NCBI RefSeq assembly: GCF_900113925.1
Contig: NZ_FORD01000003.1
Coordinates: forward strand, 1 to 64,000
Direction: 5' to 3'
DNA length: 64,000 nucleotides
Source of the DNA: Nitrosomonas sp. Nm34
GTDB taxonomy: Bacteria; Pseudomonadota; Gammaproteobacteria; Burkholderiales; Nitrosomonadaceae
The translations under genes were made by a program, and so were the position numbers. This document shows positions 60,020-64,000 of this stretch, in pieces (position 1 is the stretch's first letter; each line of letters starts with the position of its first letter). The notes beneath the pieces are model-generated. The model had not been told where the DNA came from. It saw only the letters and a program-made list of their open reading frames with translations, and did no database searches.

Positions 60020-60589
60020 TTATTTCATCAACTCACGCATGAGGCTGTTCACGTCCACTGGCGTTCCCAAGCGACGAGCAACCTCTAAAATTTGGCCGGG
60101 TCTGGGTTTGACTAAATGGGAACATGCTTTCGAGTTTGCGTAAATGCTGTCTTGACAGTAAGCCGGTCTTGCACCCGAGCAGGCAGATGTATTGGCGTAG
60201 CTAGAACTGCTGCAATAGGATGGGTGCGATACAAAACATGCACCGGAATTGGCGTAGCTATCGCTTTCACAATAAGCTTCGTTAGCCAGGAAGCAGGCGC
60301 CTGAATTGGCGTAGCTCGAGCTACTGCAATATATTGGATGTGATGTGAAGCACGCACCCGAATTCGCATTGCTATCGCTTTCACAGTAAAATGCATTCAT
60401 CAGGAAACATGCTCCTGAGTTAGCAAAGCTTGTACTATCACAATAGGAGGGATGCGAGGCAAAACATGCTATGGCATCAGCATGGGTAGTACTTTTACAA
60501 TATTCTGGCAGCTCAGTAGAAAATGTATAACCATTGAACAGATTCAGAAGCAGAAACAATAGCATGAGCCGCCAGATACTTCTCATCAC
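60020..60589 (-). CDS. exported protein with seven 19-residue cysteine-pair repeats
   Basis: The 189-residue protein has a signal peptide (residues 1-24) and seven tandem repeats, for example SHPSYCDSTSFANSGACF, each with one Cys in YC and one in ACF. The repeats alternate between an SHP type and an NA/NE type, so a 38-residue pair has been duplicated. All 14 cysteines lie in the repeats, as expected for a disulfide-stabilised solenoid outside the cytoplasm. The C-terminal 30 residues (PRPGQILEVARRLGTPVDV) differ. The family is not recognised. Confidence 0.7.
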   Translation of the reverse strand: MMRSIWRLMLLFLLLNLFNGYTFSTELPEYCKSTTHADAIACFASHPSYCDSTSFANSGACFLMNAFYCESDSNANSGACFTSHPIYCSSSSYANSGACFLANEAYCESDSYANSGACFVSHPSYCSSSSYANTSACSGARPAYCQDSIYANSKACSHLVKPRPGQILEVARRLGTPVDVNSLMRELMK

Positions 60590-60871
60590 CCACTCCGATA
60601 TGTCTCTTAAACTTTGTCTTGAACCTTAACAGAGCACTCATTCACTCAACACCCCCAACAGCATCAACATAACCAAGCATTAGGTTGTCAGCCAATTAGC
60701 TGAGGGTTAAATCCATTTGAAATTTCCAATAAAAATCTTGGAACTTCCTCGTTCAATTGATCCCGTCAATTTAATCAATCATTCAAGTAGAATAATCAGA
60801 TATTGACTGTTAGCAGTACTATTTTCTGGGAACATTTCCCAGACAGTGAAAAATAAGTCATAGACAACAGA

Positions 60872-61192
60872 TCAAACGTCAGCATTGTGTGGCGTATCTA
60901 CATTTTGGGTGGGCATCAAGCCAGATCGATCAGCTGTAACCCTGCAGTGTGGCTTATCATTAGCAATATCAAAATCATTTTGCAAGTGAAATGGCTGCAG
61001 GTTTTCCAGATGATCAGGATTACCTGGTTTAATATTTACAATCTTCCAGCCATATTCTGACTTTGCATTATTATAATTTTGTCGATTTATCCATGCCCCA
61101 CATTGGTCCTTGCGCCACTCGGATATATCTTGCTCTTGCGTCCCTCTTCCTTTTTCCCAGACTGCCTGTACCAGATTAACATCAATAGCCAT
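60872..61192 (-). CDS. degenerate HNH-endonuclease-like protein
   Basis: The 106-residue protein (ATG 61192; a start at 61207 is possible) reads VWEKGRG, EWRKDQCGAWINRQNY, SEYGWKIVNI and LENLQPFHLQND, the pattern of small HNH proteins that run VWEKG...WRKDxCGAWI...SEYGWEIDHI...NLQPLHWxNN. The key DH of the HNH site is replaced by VN and the final N/H positions are altered, so nuclease activity is doubtful. Confidence 0.65.
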   Translation of the reverse strand: MAIDVNLVQAVWEKGRGTQEQDISEWRKDQCGAWINRQNYNNAKSEYGWKIVNIKPGNPDHLENLQPFHLQNDFDIANDKPHCRVTADRSGLMPTQNVDTPHNADV

Positions 61193-61207
61193 AGTCTTCT
61201 CCTGCAA

Positions 61208-61478
61208 AAAGGTTCTTTAAATATTTTCTAATGATCAGAACGAGTATTTTCCGCACTGCCATGCTTAAAATTTATCAATCCTATTTTTCAGCCTCTCATT
61301 AGAATTAGAATACTGGATAAGCAGCAAATTCCATCATGCAGATAACAAAGGAAAGTATCAGCAATATATGGCTTATCTCCTGCTGTGCTCTGAGAAGCAC
61401 AGACTGAGCATTTACCACTGAGAAATGATCGACGCTGGCGCATGCCATTCTCACGACGCCAGACGCAAAGAAACTCGC
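61208..61478. other. intergenic stretch
   Basis: No gene is seen upstream of the HNH-like gene. It ends at the partial MITE copy. Confidence 0.4.
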
Positions 61479-61525
61479 TCTATCTGCGGCTCGCCTTAAC
61501 GTCATTTTTAATTTAGAAATGGAAT
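61479..61525 (+). repeat. MITE-like dispersed repeat, copy 8 (right half only)
   Basis: CTATCTGCGGCTCGCCTTAA and ATTTTTAATTTAGAAATGGA match the right half of the element; the left half is missing. The right end abuts the truncated P-type ATPase fragment. Confidence 0.7.
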
Positions 61526-61530
61526 AATGA

Positions 61531-61894
61531 GTAATCACCGCCGCACTACTGAGGCTGTCACCACCAAGCTTGCGATCACCGGAGTTAAACCAGAGATTCT
61601 GCCGGAACACAAAGGCAAAATTGGCAGAAAACTACAGGGGCAGGCAGAAAGATCGCTATGATGGGCGATGACATCGACGATGTACCCGCATTAGCTGCGG
61701 CCGATGGAGGCATTGCTATGGGAACAGGTACTGATGTCGCTATGAAAAGCGCGGGCATTACGTATCTCAAAGGCGGCCTGTCCGGTATTGTTCGCGCTCG
61801 CAAGCTATCCATGGCAATCATGAGCAATATCCGACAAAAACTGGTCTTCGTGTTTATTAACAACGCTGCCGGAGTACCCGTAGCAGCAGATTAG
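61531..61894 (+). pseudogene. heavy-metal P-type ATPase fragment
   Basis: Frame 1 from 61533 gives [20 protein letters not shown] and [14 protein letters not shown], ending in TGA near 61660. A second frame gives [33 protein letters not shown] and [20 protein letters not shown], ending at 61894. Together they match the P-domain end and the following helix of CopA-type ATPases, beginning just after the GDN motif. Both ends of the protein are missing and there is a frameshift, so it is non-functional. The MITE half lies just upstream, suggesting that the element took part in the rearrangement. Confidence 0.8.
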
Positions 61895-62405
61895 TAATAC
61901 TTTGAGATTACAGTTCGTTTCTCTCGAGTAATCGGCCGATAACGTTGCTGCAATACATAAAAATTATCAGAATTTTTTTCAATTTGAGTTAGCCAAATTA
62001 CTTTCTGGATCATTCCTCAACATGTTTGACAACATATAGGATTCTGGGTACATTCCGGCTAGATTAAAAAAATATTTAAATTAACTTTCCTTCCAATGCA
62101 ATGATATTAAAAATAACGCGCTTCTCGAATGCATGCACTCGAAGCAGCATAGGAAGCTGCCGATCAGTGCTGTAATTACGGAAAGCGTCAGTCGATGTGG
62201 TGCAGTCTTGAGAGCCTTGGCGCATGAGTTATGGATTAAACATTTTTTGAATAGCTTACCTAAATCGTGCGTTTCCAAGGGAGTTACATTGATACTTATG
62301 TCCAGAAGAAAAATCGTATTACTATCGGCCACCGTTAAAAATCAATTATACGGGGCCAGACTCATCGTGCATTCATTTGATAGGTATCCCATATTACGCA
62401 CTGCT
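61895..62405. other. stretch upstream of the pentapeptide-repeat gene
   Basis: An open frame extends upstream from the next gene to 62133, but residues there show no pattern and lie before a clear signal peptide. It is probably non-coding. Confidence 0.4.
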
Positions 62406-63059
62406 ATGCACCCTGCTTTCCGATTGCTCGCTAATTGTTTTCGATACTCTCTCGTGCTAGCTTTGTTTATTTGCTTTGAAGCATTTGCCCAAGGAGCGCG
62501 CAATATAGAAGGGTGCAATATCCGGCGAGGCACGTTTTGTGTGGATATGAACCTGTATGGGAGCGATCTGCAAAATGAGAATCTGGCAAATTCCCAGTTC
62601 ACTCGGTCGATACTTTCCAAAGCGAATCTGACTGGAGCCAATCTGAATGAAGCGAACCTATCGAGTACTCAACTACACGAGGCCAACTTGAACCAGGCCT
62701 CACTGGTAAAAACGAATGCCCGGGGCGCACGTTTCAATGACGCCCAACTGGTAAAAGCGAATCTGCAAGGGGCCGTTCTACAAAATGCGGATCTCAGTGG
62801 CGCTAATTTAACAGGGGCCATGCTGACCAACGCAGATCTCACCAACGCGAAGCTTAGTAATGCCATACTCGATAATGCCGATATTCAGCGTGCTAATATG
62901 CGCGCAGCCCATTTGCGGGGAGCATCTCTGGTTAACGCTAATTTGCAGGGAGTAAATTTTACTGGTGCCGATCTGACTGACGCAGATCTGAGTGGAGCCA
63001 ATCTCGGGCAGACTATTTTTAACATGACACGTACGAGCGGATGCAAGAACTGCCCCTAA
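62406..63059 (+). CDS. exported pentapeptide-repeat protein
   Basis: From ATG 62406 the 217-residue protein has a signal peptide (MHPAFRLLANCFRYSLVLAL, cleavage after FAQ) and about 30 A(D/N)LxX repeats (ANLTGANLNEANL, ADLTDADLSGANL), which fold as a right-handed four-sided helix. Cysteines flank the repeats (GCNIRRGTFC; SGCKNC). It is probably periplasmic or surface-exposed. The function is unknown. A longer start at 62133 is open but would hide the signal peptide. Confidence 0.82.
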   Translation: MHPAFRLLANCFRYSLVLALFICFEAFAQGARNIEGCNIRRGTFCVDMNLYGSDLQNENLANSQFTRSILSKANLTGANLNEANLSSTQLHEANLNQASLVKTNARGARFNDAQLVKANLQGAVLQNADLSGANLTGAMLTNADLTNAKLSNAILDNADIQRANMRAAHLRGASLVNANLQGVNFTGADLTDADLSGANLGQTIFNMTRTSGCKNCP

Positions 63060-63587
63060 AGCGTGCGATGCTCCTCCAACTCTTGTGTATCAGCAGCATA
63101 TAACTCGAATAGCGCCTGAATTTACCCCTCGAATCTTTGTAACCAGATTGATTAAATAAATGATGCAGATTCGCGTCACCGCTGGTCGGCAATAGCGAGT
63201 GAGGGAGCTATCATCACGACGGTATCACGACTCCTGCTATTCATTATGTGAGTTCGACATAAGAATCATCACATCACGATTGGAAGAGCTTGAGGGAGTC
63301 TGATATTAAGCGAGAGTTTCTTCTCATGAATAATGAGGGAAATTTTTCTCTAAAATCGCTTCACCATAAGGAATTCAGTTTCCCTTTACAGCTTTTTTTA
63401 TTCCGAAATCACGTTGAATATGGCAAAAAAAATACCGCTCGAAGGCGGCCTTAAGTAAGTAGTTTGTCATGCCAACAAGGTCAGCCGTACTACATGGCAT
63501 ACTTGGGCGATATCAATTCCCTCGACACCTTGGTTTTCTTTTAGGAGGCTTTAATTCCCGCCGAAGACTTTCAGAATTAAAGAAATT
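63060..63587. other. stretch without a gene
   Basis: No supported open frame, hairpin terminator or repeat was recognised between the pentapeptide-repeat gene and the partial gene at the right edge. Confidence 0.4.
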
Positions 63588-64000
63588 CTATTGAAGATTT
63601 TTAGGTGGCGGTAATATGAATTGGAGCTGCTCTCGCTTGCCGTTTACAATATCATCTGTTAATTGACAAAGATAATTTATTGTAATGATTGAATAACCTG
63701 GCTCAAGCTCTTCTATTTCGCCATGCTGATTTTCAAGCATATTGATAACCGCAAAAAGTGAACCATACTCAAGAGCAACAGTCGTGTTATGTTCATCCAC
63801 AGAGGGGGCAACAATTATCTTATCTTGATATTTTAACTGCTGAGGTACTGGAGCAATAATATGGGTTTCATTCTTGTATAAGAGATTATCGTATGTCCCA
63901 TAATCGACAAGTAAAACGCCAGAGTAATTCTTTTCATTGCAAAACTGTCGAAGGATTTTGGAGTAATCACGATTTGACTTAACTTTGGTATTAGGATATA
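63588..64000 (-). CDS. partial gene, C-terminal part of an unknown protein
   Basis: The minus strand stays open from the window edge to the TAA at 63588, giving about 136 residues (for example NYSGVLLVDYGTYDNLLYKN and ALEYGSLFAVINMLENQHGE). The start lies outside the window. No family is recognised. The composition is that of a soluble protein. Confidence 0.6.
   Translation of the reverse strand, partial: YPNTKVKSNRDYSKILRQFCNEKNYSGVLLVDYGTYDNLLYKNETHIIAPVPQQLKYQDKIIVAPSVDEHNTTVALEYGSLFAVINMLENQHGEIEELEPGYSIITINYLCQLTDDIVNGKREQLQFILPPPKNLQ

Overview
The window looks like chromosome of a betaproteobacterium of the Nitrosomonas type. This rests on the 16S rRNA read on the minus strand, on the gene families present (GH57/GlgBC glycogen genes, multihaem cytochromes) and on remembered family patterns; no database search was run. 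The DNA is AT-rich between genes, and small dispersed repeats and gene remnants are frequent.

Layout. Positions 1-1100 hold a decayed IS630-type transposase and a MITE-like repeat. Positions 1120-6500 are a complete rRNA operon on the minus strand (16S, tRNA-Ile, tRNA-Ala, 23S, 5S) with a clear promoter and boxA-like antitermination sites. Positions 6800-14630 are a glycogen locus: two GH57 enzymes and glgC on minus, glgB divergent on plus; no glycogen synthase is present here. Positions 14750-18500 carry a class I glutamine amidotransferase and a DUF2868/DUF3482 membrane protein-GTPase pair. Positions 18900-23830 hold envelope proteins, an exported MsrB, a Crp/Fnr regulator and small membrane or exported proteins.

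Positions 24400-29000 encode an MtrA/MtrB-type decahaem cytochrome and outer-membrane porin, a likely extracellular electron conduit. A perfect FNR-type box lies upstream, and a convergent mono-haem cytochrome with an unusual N-terminal domain lies downstream. Positions 29880-35870 are a type I restriction-modification operon (hsdR-hsdM-hsdS) whose specificity gene carries an in-frame palindromic insertion. Positions 36030-42080 are housekeeping genes: ssb, an MFS transporter, uvrA and a type-2 glycerate kinase.

Positions 42640-49130 are mixed accessory genes: an HGNG-repeat protein with RTX-like motifs, an SDR, a Nudix gene broken by an in-frame stop at a catalytic glutamate, an isoaspartyl peptidase and a RoxA-like dihaem protein. 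At 49430-52400 a macro-domain gene is divergent from a rare fusion of a Clp1-like polynucleotide-kinase domain with an RNase Z-like nuclease. Positions 52720-64000 hold a penicillin-binding carboxypeptidase with a SPOR domain, a frameshifted M50 protease, a CheR-like methyltransferase, a cupin-like protein, a DUF1207 outer-membrane protein, an exported 19-residue cysteine-pair repeat protein, a degenerate HNH protein, a P-type ATPase fragment, a pentapeptide-repeat protein and a partial gene at the right edge.

The most interesting items are the MtrAB conduit with its FNR box, the kinase-RNase Z fusion beside a macro-domain gene, two low-complexity repeat proteins, and an eight-copy family of about 100-bp inverted-repeat elements, several of which sit in promoter regions or at gene breakpoints.
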